A stretch of 64,000 nt of DNA. It comes from Arthrobacter sp. P2b. GTDB taxonomy: Bacteria > Actinomycetota > Actinomycetes > Actinomycetales > Micrococcaceae. Positions 7,616-15,928 of this stretch are shown here, piece after piece (the stretch's first letter is position 1; every line of letters starts with the position of its first letter). The stretch is from positions 496,001-560,000 of the forward strand of contig NZ_FVZL01000002.1 in the NCBI RefSeq assembly GCF_900168295.1, read 5' to 3'. The translations under genes were made by a program, and so were the position numbers. Below the pieces are notes generated by a model. It was not told the DNA's origin. It did no database searches and saw only the letters and a list, made by a program, of their open reading frames with translations.

Positions 7616-8869
7616 TCAGCTCTCCAGCAGGAGCCGCTGGGCGCGGGGCGCAAGCGTGTGCTCCAGGACCAGCGACGCCGCACCAATGGCGCCCACGTCC
7701 TCCCCTACACCCGTGCCAACAACCTGGATGGGGTGGATCAACCGCGCCGCACTGTTGGCATCCAGCAGCGGAGGCACCTTCTCGAGGAAACGCTCTGCCA
7801 TGCCGCTCCAGAACGGCCCGCCGAAAACCACCCGCTCGACGTCGAGCGTATTAGTGACCACCGATACCGCCCGGGCAACCAGCACGGCGGACTTGTCAAT
7901 GATGGCGGCAGCACGTTCGTCTCCGCCGTCCGCCAGTTCGCACAGCCTGGCGAAGCTTTGCTGGATCTCGGCGCCGCTGTTGCCCGAACGCGAGCCGTCC
8001 AGGATGCCTGCCGCCTCCGCTTCGGCCACCAGCACCTTGGGAATGCAGGAGGATTTCACGCAGCCCCGCTGCCCGCAGTCGCACAGGGGTCCGTCCGGGT
8101 CCACCACAATATGCCCGATTTCGCCCGCGTTGCCGGACGTTCCGCGCACCACCTCGTCATTGAGGACAATGCCGCAGCCGATGCCGGTCCCCATGTACAT
8201 AAACACGAAGCTGCCGGCGCCGCTGGGGCCGCCGGCCCAGGTTTCAGCGACGGCGGCGCTGGTGACGTCCTTGTCCATCAGCACCGAATAGCCCGTTGCC
8301 TCGGACAGCGCGTTGCGCAGTTCCACGCGGTCCCAGCCGGGAAGCAGCGGCGGATCCACCACCGTGCCGTTGTCCAGGTCGATGGGGCCCGGGGCTGCAA
8401 CACCCACGCCCGCAATCCTGTCCCGGTCCACGTCCGAGTCGGCGACGATCTGTGAGATCCCGGCGGCGATGGTGCTGATGATGACGGAAGGATCGTTGCC
8501 GCCTGGAGTCTTGATCCGGGAATGCCGGACCACCGCTCCCACGAGGTCCAGGACCACGAAGGTGCTCACGGCTGGGTCGAGGTGGACGCCCACGGCGTAC
8601 ATGCCGCCGGGGTTCAGGCGCAGGATGGTGCGGGGTTTTCCGGGGCCGCTGCCCTCCTTGCCTGCCTCGACGATGAGGTTCTGGTCGAGGAGCCGGCGGG
8701 ATATGTTCGAGATAGTCTGGGGCGACAGGCCCACGATCTGTGCGAGCTCCACCCGGCTCAGGCCGCCCGAGGACCGGCGGATGGCGTCGAGGATGACTGT
8801 GAGGTTGAAGTCCCCCATCCTGGGCAGGTTGGTTCCGCGCCTCGGTGAGGATTGGCGGATCTCAGTCAC
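7616..8869 (-). CDS. ROK-family transcriptional regulator
   Basis: 417 aa. An N-terminal winged helix-turn-helix (around residues 25-60, with LSRVELAQIVGLSPQTISNI) is followed by a sugar-kinase-like ROK domain. The zinc motif is CDCGQRGC, but the Glu that normally follows GC is absent (GCVKSS), and the kinase-type Asn-Asp site reads MDKDVTSAA, so it is a sensor and not an active kinase. It starts at GTG 8869 behind AGGGG. It sits directly upstream of the ABC importer in the same direction, so it probably controls that operon in response to its sugar. The true ligand is unknown. Confidence 0.92.
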   Translation of the reverse strand: MTEIRQSSPRRGTNLPRMGDFNLTVILDAIRRSSGGLSRVELAQIVGLSPQTISNISRRLLDQNLIVEAGKEGSGPGKPRTILRLNPGGMYAVGVHLDPAVSTFVVLDLVGAVVRHSRIKTPGGNDPSVIISTIAAGISQIVADSDVDRDRIAGVGVAAPGPIDLDNGTVVDPPLLPGWDRVELRNALSEATGYSVLMDKDVTSAAVAETWAGGPSGAGSFVFMYMGTGIGCGIVLNDEVVRGTSGNAGEIGHIVVDPDGPLCDCGQRGCVKSSCIPKVLVAEAEAAGILDGSRSGNSGAEIQQSFARLCELADGGDERAAAIIDKSAVLVARAVSVVTNTLDVERVVFGGPFWSGMAERFLEKVPPLLDANSAARLIHPIQVVGTGVGEDVGAIGAASLVLEHTLAPRAQRLLLES

Positions 8870-8982
8870 AGTGTCCCCTAAAGATCTTCGGCCACGTGGT
8901 TGTGGTGCTGCTTGAATCGTACGTTAAGCGTGGGCACAGACCCATAGGCGGGACCGTGGCGTGGCATACCTTGTGGATACCT

Positions 8983-10242
8983 TTACCGAACACTGCGCCG
9001 GACGCTCCGGGTCACCGTGAACTTGGGGTTTTGGCCCTTGATGGCGGTGGGGCCCACGTACCGCTCCAGTGCCGGCAGGTAAGGCAAGTGGCGGTTATAG
9101 ACCGTCCACAATTCCCCGCCCGGCGTCAACACCCGGCCTGCGGCTTCGATCATTTTCAGCCCCGCGCCCGCATGCACGCCGGCACCCACGTGGAAGGGCG
9201 GATTGAGCAGCACGAGATCCGCACTGCCTGCCTCCATGGTGCTCAGCGCGTCATCCTGGAGGCCGCCGATCCGGCTTTCCAGTCCGTTGGCGCGGGCCGT
9301 TGCCAGCGCGGAGGCCACTGCCGCAGCCGACTGGTCCGTGGCCGTCACCCGCGATTCCGGATAGTGCCTGGCATACATCGCTGCGAGGATTCCGGTGCCG
9401 CAGCCCAGGTCGATGGCGTGGCGGGCGGGCTTCATCGACGGCAGGAACGTCAGCAGGAACCTGGTGCCGATGTCCAGCTTTGGGCCGGCGAAGACCGCTC
9501 CGTGGGCCGCCACGTCAAGGTCCAGCTCAGCGAGGTGTTCGACGACGGGAAACCGGTCCGGAGCGGGTGTCGCCTTGGGGCCCGTGGCCAGGATAACGCG
9601 GGACTTCTGCCGGGCGAGCTGGGGCTGGACGGTATGGAAGTACCGTTCAAGGACGGCATTCATGCCCAGGGACATGTGTTTCACCCGGCCGCCCGCCAGC
9701 AGCACCACGCCGGCGGGCGCATACCGGGCGACGGCCCCCGCAATCTGCTCCAGCTCGGCCAGGGTCTTGGGCAGCTGCAGGAGCACAGTCTGGGCACCTG
9801 CCAAAAGGTCTGGACCGAGCGGCACGTGCCGGAAGCCGGCCGGCTCAGTCGTGCCGTTCCCAGCCCCTGGCACGGGCCCCGTGCCGGCAGCCCGCAGTTC
9901 TTCCGCGTTGAGGCGCAGGGCCCGTTCGCCGGTGATCAGGTCCTGGTGCACGAGGACGCCGGCGGTGTTGAGCACAGCCAGCGCGCCCAGGGTCAGGGCA
10001 CCGTAGCGGTCACCTACGACAGCCACCGTGCTGCCCTCCTTCACATGGTCCGCCGCCGTTTCCAGCAGCAGTCGGTCGGTAGCATCCCACGCCTGGAGGT
10101 TGGGCGCTTCCACGTCGGGCCGCCGCCGAAGGATCCCAAAGACGTCCTCAAGCCTGTCTGGTGCCACGTAATGCCTGCCGCTTTCTTCTGTCCCTGATGC
10201 TCCCGCGCTGCCTGGCGCGTTCCCGCGACGGGTCAGCCCCAC
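8983..10242 (-). CDS. RsmC/RlmG-like class I SAM-dependent methyltransferase
   Basis: Up to 419 aa. The C-terminal half carries the SAM-binding loop AIDLGCGTGILA and the catalytic NPPF motif (LLNPPFHVGAG), typical of ribosomal RNA N2-guanine methyltransferases of the RsmC/RlmG group; the N-terminal half (from about RRRPDVEAPN) looks like the degenerate duplicated domain of that family. The likely target is a guanine in 16S or 23S rRNA. The start is uncertain: GTG at 10242 overlaps the FMO gene end by 10 bases, while GTG at 10167 would remove a Gly/Ser-rich leader of 25 residues. Confidence 0.85.
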   Translation of the reverse strand: MGLTRRGNAPGSAGASGTEESGRHYVAPDRLEDVFGILRRRPDVEAPNLQAWDATDRLLLETAADHVKEGSTVAVVGDRYGALTLGALAVLNTAGVLVHQDLITGERALRLNAEELRAAGTGPVPGAGNGTTEPAGFRHVPLGPDLLAGAQTVLLQLPKTLAELEQIAGAVARYAPAGVVLLAGGRVKHMSLGMNAVLERYFHTVQPQLARQKSRVILATGPKATPAPDRFPVVEHLAELDLDVAAHGAVFAGPKLDIGTRFLLTFLPSMKPARHAIDLGCGTGILAAMYARHYPESRVTATDQSAAAVASALATARANGLESRIGGLQDDALSTMEAGSADLVLLNPPFHVGAGVHAGAGLKMIEAAGRVLTPGGELWTVYNRHLPYLPALERYVGPTAIKGQNPKFTVTRSVRRSVR

Positions 10243-11315
10243 GTTACCGTTTCCACGGCGGGAGCCAGTCCGGGCAGCTTCAGGATTGCGGCAACGGCCG
10301 CCCGGCCGGCCCGGTTGGCCCCGATGGTGGACGACGACGGGCCGTAACCTACCAGGTGCACGCGCGGTTCGGCTGCCACCTGCGTCCCGTCCATCACGAT
10401 GCCTCCTCCGGGCCCCCGCAGGTGGAGCGGGGCAAGATGTTCCAGCTCGGCCCGGAAACCTGTGGCCCACAGGATGACATCCGCCTTCAGGAGGTTCCCG
10501 TCCGCGAGCCGGACGCCGTCCGGCTCAATGGCGGCGAACATGGGCTGCCGGTCCAGGGCACCTCGGGCCGCCGCCGCGCGGAGTGCCGGCGTCCAGATCA
10601 GCCCTGTTACCGACACCACGCTCTGCGGCGGCAGTCCCTTGCGTACCCGCTCTTCCACGAGTGCAACGGCATCGTGGCCTGCGCGGGAGTCGAACTCCGC
10701 GTCGCGCCACACCGGTGCCCGGCGGGTGAACCAGCTGGTGGAGGTGACCTGGGAGATTTCGTCCAGCAGCCCGACAGCGGAGATCCCACCGCCCACCACG
10801 ATGACGTGCTTGCCGGTGAACTCTTCGGCTGCAACATAGTCGGCCACGTGCAGTTGCCTGCCCCGGAAGGTGGACTGGCCCGGGTAAATGGGCCAGAACG
10901 GCCGCGTCCAGGTCCCGGTGGCGTTGATGACTGCCCTGGCTGTCCAATCCCCGCGTGATGTGTCGAGCTGCAGCCTGCCGGCCGGATCATCGTCTTCCCG
11001 GCTCACCGCCCGCACTTTGACCGGGCGCTGGACGGACAGGCCCAGTTCCTCCTCGTACTCCCGGAAATAGCGGGTGAGGAACTCCGAACTGGGCTCCCTG
11101 GGATCGACGGCGGGCTTCGCAATGCCGGGAAGATCGCTGATGCCGTTCACAGTGGCCATGCGCAGGCTCTTCCAGCGGTGCCGCCACGCACCCCCCGGTC
11201 CTTCTTCGGCGTCGAACATTACATGGCTGACGCCGCGGCGCTGAAGGTGGTAGGCGGCCGACAGGCCTGCCTGGCCCGCACCAATGACGGCAACATCGGT
11301 TTGGGCGGCGGTCAC
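10233..11315 (-). CDS. FMO-like FAD/NAD(P)-binding oxidoreductase
   Basis: About 360 aa. The FAD loop VIGAGQAG lies at the N-terminus, the FMO fingerprint FRGRQLHVADY is in the middle, an NADPH loop GGGISAVG follows, and an ATGF motif is near the C-terminus. It is therefore a flavin-dependent monooxygenase-like protein (small FMO/YpdA/CzcO type). I chose the GTG at 11315: TATCAT, a good -10, lies six bases upstream, suggesting a leaderless transcript. ATG 11339 and TTG 11360 are in-frame alternatives. The substrate is unknown. It overlaps the methyltransferase frame downstream. Confidence 0.85.
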   Translation of the reverse strand: MTAAQTDVAVIGAGQAGLSAAYHLQRRGVSHVMFDAEEGPGGAWRHRWKSLRMATVNGISDLPGIAKPAVDPREPSSEFLTRYFREYEEELGLSVQRPVKVRAVSREDDDPAGRLQLDTSRGDWTARAVINATGTWTRPFWPIYPGQSTFRGRQLHVADYVAAEEFTGKHVIVVGGGISAVGLLDEISQVTSTSWFTRRAPVWRDAEFDSRAGHDAVALVEERVRKGLPPQSVVSVTGLIWTPALRAAAARGALDRQPMFAAIEPDGVRLADGNLLKADVILWATGFRAELEHLAPLHLRGPGGGIVMDGTQVAAEPRVHLVGYGPSSSTIGANRAGRAAVAAILKLPGLAPAVETVTWG

Positions 11316-11409
11316 TCCCCCATGATAGCCGCGCCCCATACGGGCGTACCTGCCGGACAAGGCACGGGGACCTGGACGGAACCTTTGGCAAAAATTTACA
11401 GGCCGCTCC

Positions 11410-11438
11410 CTGACAGCGCGGCGCGCCGGCTTTAGGGT
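11410..11438 (+). promoter_or_regulatory. Promoter of the cyclopropane synthase gene
   Basis: CTGACA (11410-11415), 17-base spacer, TAGGGT (11433-11438), close to the vegetative consensus. Transcription would start near 11445, giving a leader of about 73 bases before the ATG at 11518. Confidence 0.6.
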
Positions 11439-11517
11439 AGGCCCATGGAACCGGCCCGGGAGGGCATCGGAAGCAGGCCCTCCCCGCGGGCGGCCTCAGC
11501 GGAAGAAAGGCACCACC

Positions 11518-12840
11518 ATGACCACAGACCGCGGCGCAGCCGCCCGGCTAGCCACAGCCCTGGGGATAGTCCTGGGAACCGAACAGATACCGCTGCGCCT
11601 GCGTGCCTGGGACGGCTCGGAAGCCGGCCCGCAGGAAGCGCCGGTCCTGGAATTCCGCTCCCGCCGCGCGCTGCGGCGGATTCTGTGGTCTCCGGGCCAA
11701 CTGGGACTGAGCAGGGCGTATGTTGCCGGCGAGATTGATGCGCCCGGCGATATCTTCGAGGCGTTTTCTGCTCTGAGCTCGGCCGGCAAATTCGCGGAGC
11801 CGGGTCCCTTCCGTCCCCCCACTGCGGCTGAGCTGTGGACCTTGGTTCGCACCGCCATTCGCCTGGGAGCCGTGGGACCCAATCCCGCGCCTCCGCCGGA
11901 GGAGTCGCGGATCGCCAGGAAGGGGAGGCTGCACTCGCGCCGCCGGGACTCGGCTGCGATCTCACACCATTACGACGTCGGCAATGACTTTTATGGCCTC
12001 GTCCTGGGGCCGTCGATGGTTTACTCCTGCGCGGTGTGGCCCGAAGACGCCGACGAAGGGCAGGGCGCGGGTTCGGGCGCCAGGTTGGTGGAGGGGCTCG
12101 ATGCCGCGCAGGAAGCCAAGCTGGACCTGGTTTGCCGCAAGCTCGGGCTCAAGCCGGGGATGCGTGTGCTGGACGTGGGCTGCGGCTGGGGCAGCTTCGC
12201 CCTCCACGCGGCAGGAAAGTACGGGGCCACGGTGGTGGGTGTGACGCTCTCCTCCGAGCAGGCCAACCTTGCACGCAAGCGGGCAGCCGAAGCGGGGCTC
12301 ACCGAAAAGGTGGACATCCGGGTGCAGGATTACCGGGACGTCACGGATGGGCCCTTCGATGCCATCAGTTCCATCGGGATGTCCGAGCATGTGGGGCGGG
12401 AGCAGACCCCAGGATACGCTTCGGCCTTGTTCGCGCTGCTCCGCCCGGGCGGCCGCCTGCTCAACCATGCCATCTCCTGGAATGCCGGGCCCACCAGCCC
12501 TGACCCGGATTCGTTCCTCCCACGGTATGTCTTTCCGGACGGCGAGATGATCAGCCTGGGTGAGATGGTCACGGCGCTCGAGGGGGCCGGCTTCGAGATC
12601 CTTGACGTCGAGGCGCTGAGGCGGCACTATGCGCTGACCCTGCGTGCTTGGGTCAAACGGCTGGAGGACAGCTGGGAGCAGGCCGCCAGGCTGTCCGGGC
12701 TGGGCCGTGCACGTGTGTGGCGGCTGTACATGGCATCCAGTGCCATCGGTTTTGAAAACGGCCTGACGGGTGTCAACCAGGTTCTGGTCCAGCGCCCGGG
12801 CGGGGAAGAACCTCCTCTGCGACGTACCGCCTGGCTCTGA
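11518..12840 (+). CDS. Cyclopropane-fatty-acyl-phospholipid synthase family protein
   Basis: 440 aa. The conserved block ISHHYDVGNDFYGLVLGPSM, the substrate-side motif SCAVWPED, and the SAM-binding loop VLDVGCGWGSFALHAA identify the Cfa/MmaA family, which transfers a methylene from SAM to double bonds of membrane lipid acyl chains. The later EHVGREQTPGY and HAISWNAGP segments match the lipid-binding half. It starts at ATG 11518 with AAAGG eight bases upstream and is a single-gene unit: own promoter upstream, a 12-bp hairpin just after the stop, then convergent tRNA-Ala. The exact product (cyclopropane or a branched methyl group) cannot be decided from sequence. Confidence 0.92.
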   Translation: MTTDRGAAARLATALGIVLGTEQIPLRLRAWDGSEAGPQEAPVLEFRSRRALRRILWSPGQLGLSRAYVAGEIDAPGDIFEAFSALSSAGKFAEPGPFRPPTAAELWTLVRTAIRLGAVGPNPAPPPEESRIARKGRLHSRRRDSAAISHHYDVGNDFYGLVLGPSMVYSCAVWPEDADEGQGAGSGARLVEGLDAAQEAKLDLVCRKLGLKPGMRVLDVGCGWGSFALHAAGKYGATVVGVTLSSEQANLARKRAAEAGLTEKVDIRVQDYRDVTDGPFDAISSIGMSEHVGREQTPGYASALFALLRPGGRLLNHAISWNAGPTSPDPDSFLPRYVFPDGEMISLGEMVTALEGAGFEILDVEALRRHYALTLRAWVKRLEDSWEQAARLSGLGRARVWRLYMASSAIGFENGLTGVNQVLVQRPGGEEPPLRRTAWL

Positions 12841-12860
12841 CGGGAGCCCCGCTGGCTTAA

Positions 12861-12902
12861 ACAGAAGAGGAACCATCCTGTGGTGGATGATTCCTCTTCT
12901 GT
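12861..12902. terminator. Bidirectional terminator hairpin between cfa-like gene and tRNA-Ala
   Basis: Perfect 12-bp stem ACAGAAGAGGAA (12861-12872) with its complement at 12891-12902; ATCC/GGAT can extend it inside the loop. There is no long T run, but it lies between two convergent genes and can serve both. Confidence 0.7.
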
Positions 12903-12923
12903 TCTCCTGACGGAGATGTCCGG

Positions 12924-12996
12924 TGGAGCTGAGGGGACTCGAACCCCTGACCCCCTGCATGCCATGCAGGTGCGCTACCAGCTGCGCCACAGCCCC
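12924..12996 (-). tRNA. tRNA-Ala(GGC), copy 1
   Basis: 73-nt cloverleaf: acceptor GGGGCTG pairs with CAGCTCC, anticodon stem CCTGC/GCAGG, loop ATGGCAT with anticodon GGC (reads GCC), T-loop GGTTCGAGTCC. CCA is not encoded (CCG follows the discriminator A). The copy at 13216-13288 is identical. Confidence 0.97.
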
Positions 12997-13039
12997 GAAC
13001 TTTCGCTGTTCCAGGCGATTCCCCCGGAGCAACCTGATC

Positions 13040-13069
13040 AGCTTAATGCACTTTAGCCCGATGCGCCAA
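13040..13069 (-). promoter_or_regulatory. Putative promoter of tRNA-Ala copy 1
   Basis: On the minus strand: TTGGCG (13069-13064), 18-base spacer, TAAGCT (13045-13040). The predicted start is about 37 bases before the mature tRNA 5' end. Confidence 0.5.
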
Positions 13070-13170
13070 TCGGGGGAATGTGAAGGCTTTTGGCGGATCT
13101 TTGAAGCGTACGCCTCCGGCGGGCTGGGTCCCAGCGGCGTCAGCGGGGTCCCACCGGCGCCAGCGGGGCA

Positions 13171-13209
13171 AACAAAAAATCCGCCGGAATCAAATGATTC
13201 CGGCGGATT
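13171..13209 (-). terminator. Rho-independent terminator of tRNA-Ala copy 2
   Basis: On the minus strand a GC-rich 13-15 bp hairpin (stem CCGCCGGAATCA and complement, 13178-13209) is followed by TTTTTTGTTT. It lies six bases after the tRNA end, so copy 2 is terminated before copy 1, which then needs its own promoter. Confidence 0.9.
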
Positions 13210-13215
13210 ATCCGG

Positions 13216-13288
13216 TGGAGCTGAGGGGACTCGAACCCCTGACCCCCTGCATGCCATGCAGGTGCGCTACCAGCTGCGCCACAGCCCC
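13216..13288 (-). tRNA. tRNA-Ala(GGC), copy 2
   Basis: Identical in all 73 bases to the copy at 12924-12996; the identity runs a few bases into both flanks (about 80 bp). The two genes are in the same orientation, 219 bases apart, each with a terminator, which points to a local duplication. Confidence 0.97.
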
Positions 13289-13343
13289 GAATTATTGCTG
13301 CTCCCAAGAGCTTTCTTCCGGGCTTCCCCGAAGCAACTCAAAT

Positions 13344-13373
13344 ATCTTAGAACAGCAATTCCGAAAATTCCAA
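13344..13373 (-). promoter_or_regulatory. Putative promoter of tRNA-Ala copy 2
   Basis: On the minus strand: TTGGAA (13373-13368), 18-base spacer, TAAGAT (13349-13344), in a locally AT-rich stretch after rsfS. Confidence 0.5.
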
Positions 13374-13403
13374 ATCGGGAATATTCGGCGTGTTTCCGCG
13401 GAT

Positions 13404-13805
13404 CTACTCGGTCTCGGAGGCGGCCGTGGCCTTGGCCGAGGCGTCGTCACCCAGCTGGAGGTCCACCACGGGGCAGTCCTTCCAGAGGCGTTCCAGGGCG
13501 TAAAACACGCGGTCTTCTTCATGCTGGACGTGGATGACCAGGTCCGAGTAGTCCAGCAGGACCCAGCGGCCACCGGAGCGGCCTTCGCGGCGCACCGGAC
13601 GCAGGTCCTGCTTGGCCAGCTCCTCCTCAATGCCGTCCACAATTGCATTGACCTGGCGTTCGCTCGGCGCGGATGCGATGAGGAAGACGTCGGCCAGCGC
13701 CAGGCGCTCACTGACGTCCAAGGCAACGATGTCCTGGGCGATCTTGTCCGCGGCGGCCTTGGCGGCAGTGCGGGCTATGGTGATGGATGAATCTGATGCA
13801 GTCAC
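13404..13805 (-). CDS. rsfS: Ribosomal silencing factor RsfS
   Basis: 133 aa, typical RsfS/Iojap length. The core blocks (ALDVSERLALADVFLIAS, VNAIVDGIEEEL, GRSGGRWVLLDYSDLVIHV, ERLWKDCP) match the family, which binds L14 on the large subunit and blocks subunit joining in starved cells. It starts at GTG 13805 with AGGAG four to five bases upstream. It is the last protein gene of the nadD block, as in many bacteria, where nadD and rsfS are neighbours. Confidence 0.95.
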   Translation of the reverse strand: MTASDSSITIARTAAKAAADKIAQDIVALDVSERLALADVFLIASAPSERQVNAIVDGIEEELAKQDLRPVRREGRSGGRWVLLDYSDLVIHVQHEEDRVFYALERLWKDCPVVDLQLGDDASAKATAASETE

Positions 13806-13845
13806 GGGACTCCTTGTTGGTTTAAAAAGTATTGGTGCTGACCGG

Positions 13846-15303
13846 TCAGCTGGACATGCCGCTGACGATCAGGAAAATGCCTGAGATGAGCGCCACGAGG
13901 CCGAACAGCAGGATGCAGAGCTGCAGGATCCGGTTCCGCTTGGCCCGGGCAAGCCCGGCGGTGGCCGCATCCAAAGGATCGAGTCCGTAGGCCGAGCTGG
14001 CCGGAACCCTGGGCAGATCCTCCACCAGGCCCTCTGCCGGGTTCTCGGGAAAGACCACCGGTTTGGGGCGGGTGGCTGCCCTGGCAGCAGCTTCCGCCCG
14101 GGCGATAACCTGCGAACGGCCCGATGCGGCGTCTGCCGCGGCAGCGTTCGGGCGGCTGGCGGGGCGCCGCTTGCCGGCACCTCCCGGCTGGGCCTTAATT
14201 CCCGGCTGGGCTTTTGTATCGGGCTGGACCTTTGAACCCGGCCGTGTGGTGACGGGGACATGGGAAGTTGCCGGCGGTTTCATGACCGGACGATCGACGC
14301 CCGGCACCTGCACAAACTCCAACGGGGTCACCATTGCCAGGTTGTTGGCCGTTGAAGGCGCGGGCCGGTCCTTGGCTCCGGGTTCCCTGCCGGGTGCCGC
14401 GGGTGATCCTGCCTGTTCGGCCAGCTTCTGCTTGGCCAGGGCCCGGCGGTTCATGACGGCGGCACGTTCGGCCAAGGCAATCTGTTCCGCGAGGATGTCC
14501 GGATCGACCGCTTCCGGATCCAGGGAAGCGATGTGCTCCATCTTGGCGATCTGGTTCTTTGCCTGCTCGGCGATGAGTGCCCGCGCCTGCAATGCCTGTT
14601 CAACAGTCATCCCGTCGGGGACCCCGGAACGGGACCCGGATGTGGCATTGGCTGTAGCGGCGGTGCTCTTGGGGGTGGGACCGGCAGTTTTCGCGGCCGG
14701 CTTCTTTTCCGCTGCCGCGGGAGTGGACTGCGGGGATCCGGTGGCCAAGGGTCCGGCAGCCGGACCGTTTTGTGCCGTTCCGGCCTGCGCCGACGCACCG
14801 GCCTGCGCCGACCTACCATCCTGGACTGAGGGACCGCCTGCGGGCGGCACGATGGGGTTGGCCGCGGTCAGCGCCTGTTGCTTGAGCTGCTGCAGCCTGA
14901 GCTGGCGCCGGGTAGGCGCGCCGCCGGTGGCGAGCTGGCCTTCTTTTTCTTCCAGCTCCTTGATGGTGCGCAGGGCTGCACGGTCCCGCGCGCGGATCTG
15001 TGACGACCGTTGAGTGTGGGTCTGGTCGGGGGCGGAACTGGAGCCGCGGCCCGGCTGCCCGGCGGCCGGTTGGCCTGCCGCGCCCGGGGTGGCAGGCTGC
15101 TTCGCGGCCGGCTGCGGTGCGGCCGCCTGCGGTTGTGGGGCCTGCGGTTGTGGGGCCTGCGGTTGTGGGGCCTGCGGTTGTGGGGCCTGCGGTTTATGGG
15201 CAGGGGGAAGCTGGTCCGTGCCTGTGGACACGGACGCCTGCTGGGCATCCCTGGCCTTCCGGAGTTCCCGGCGGCTGCGGATGGGGGGCTGTTCCTGACT
15301 CAT
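13846..15303 (-). CDS. Pro/Ala/Gln-rich protein with C-terminal membrane anchor
   Basis: 485 aa, unknown family. The N-terminus (MSQEQPPIRSRRELRKARDA) is basic. A low-complexity region follows with a repeated PQAPQ unit and long stretches of A, P, Q, G and T; a charged helical part (around residues 280-350, EQIALAERAAVMNRRALAKQ) could form a coiled coil. The last 25 residues are one transmembrane helix, so the protein would be tail-anchored with the disordered part inside the cell. The start at 15303 is seven bases after the nadD stop. It sits between nadD and rsfS in one transcript. Function not assignable. Confidence 0.82.
   Translation of the reverse strand: MSQEQPPIRSRRELRKARDAQQASVSTGTDQLPPAHKPQAPQPQAPQPQAPQPQAPQPQAAAPQPAAKQPATPGAAGQPAAGQPGRGSSSAPDQTHTQRSSQIRARDRAALRTIKELEEKEGQLATGGAPTRRQLRLQQLKQQALTAANPIVPPAGGPSVQDGRSAQAGASAQAGTAQNGPAAGPLATGSPQSTPAAAEKKPAAKTAGPTPKSTAATANATSGSRSGVPDGMTVEQALQARALIAEQAKNQIAKMEHIASLDPEAVDPDILAEQIALAERAAVMNRRALAKQKLAEQAGSPAAPGREPGAKDRPAPSTANNLAMVTPLEFVQVPGVDRPVMKPPATSHVPVTTRPGSKVQPDTKAQPGIKAQPGGAGKRRPASRPNAAAADAASGRSQVIARAEAAARAATRPKPVVFPENPAEGLVEDLPRVPASSAYGLDPLDAATAGLARAKRNRILQLCILLFGLVALISGIFLIVSGMSS
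15126..15193. repeat. 15-bp minisatellite inside the Pro/Gln-rich gene
   Basis: Four perfect tandem copies of CCTGCGGTTGTGGGG (15126-15185) plus a partial fifth. Fifteen bases keep frame, and on the minus strand each unit encodes five residues, PQAPQ. Copy-number change by slippage would lengthen or shorten the protein without a frameshift. Confidence 0.95.
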
Positions 15304-15310
15304 TGAGAAC

Positions 15311-15928
15311 TCATTCAGTACTGGCTGGTTCACGTGCTTCGGAAGTAAACTCATTCCCGCTCGCCGGCGCATGGGCATAGAGACCGTACTTGGCGATGTA
15401 CTGGACCACGCCGTCCGGCACCAGGTACCAGACGGGGTTGTTCGCTGCAACGCGGGACCGGCAATCCGTTGACGAGATCGCCATGGCCGGAACCTCGAGG
15501 AGGCTGACATCGTCCCGTCCCATGCCGTCCAGGACATGGCCGGGCCGCGTCACACCCACGAAATGGGCCAGCGACCACAGTTCATCGATGTCCTTCCACG
15601 ACAGGATCTGCGCCAGCGCGTCGGCCCCCGTGATAAAGAACAGGTCGGCGTCCGGGCGCTGCGCCCGCAGGTCACGCAATGTGTCAATGGTGTACGTGGG
15701 GCCGGGCCGTTCGATGTCCACCCGGCTCACGGTGAACCGCGGATTGGAGGCGGTGGCGATGACGGTCATGAGGTACCGGTGCTCGGGCTCGCTGACCTGT
15801 TTGTGGGACTTCTGCCACGGCTGGCCGGTTGGGACGAAAACCACTTCGTCCAAATCAAACTCGGCAGCCACTTCACTGGCTGCGACCAGGTGGCCGTGAT
15901 GGATGGGATCAAACGTCCCACCCATCAC
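15311..15928 (-). CDS. nadD: Nicotinate-nucleotide adenylyltransferase
   Basis: At least 205 aa. The nucleotidyltransferase motif [12 protein letters not shown] is at the N-terminus and the second motif [13 protein letters not shown] (ISxTxxR) near the C-terminus. The enzyme makes nicotinate adenine dinucleotide from NaMN and ATP in NAD synthesis. The GTG at 15928 is the furthest upstream standard start codon, but the frame continues upstream through RLRLG, which belongs to the first beta strand of the fold in this family. No ATG, GTG or TTG lies between it and the preceding stop; an ATT at 15979 has AGGG eight bases before it. The true start is probably non-standard. Confidence 0.93.
   Translation of the reverse strand: MMGGTFDPIHHGHLVAASEVAAEFDLDEVVFVPTGQPWQKSHKQVSEPEHRYLMTVIATASNPRFTVSRVDIERPGPTYTIDTLRDLRAQRPDADLFFITGADALAQILSWKDIDELWSLAHFVGVTRPGHVLDGMGRDDVSLLEVPAMAISSTDCRSRVAANNPVWYLVPDGVVQYIAKYGLYAHAPASGNEFTSEAREPASTE

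Noticed and set aside
5240..8455. Open frame of 1071 codons on the plus strand
   Set aside because: It lies exactly opposite the ABC permease, binding-protein and ROK genes, whose products are clear; the translation is His/Gly/Arg-rich without any motif. Long antisense frames are expected at this GC content.
11445..11738. 97-codon frame starting six bases after the cfa -10
   Set aside because: Its ATG fits a leaderless start, but it runs well into the cyclopropane synthase gene in another frame and is Arg/His-rich without family features. More likely just leader sequence.
14063..15013. Ala/Gly-rich frame with hydrophobic stretches on the plus strand
   Set aside because: Antisense to the Pro/Ala/Gln-rich gene; hydrophobicity comes from complementing Pro/Gln/Ala codons. 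The minus-strand gene has the operon context.
15126..15193. Short tandem repeats considered as a CRISPR array
   Set aside because: Units of 15 bp without spacers, in frame inside a coding region; no cas genes in the window.
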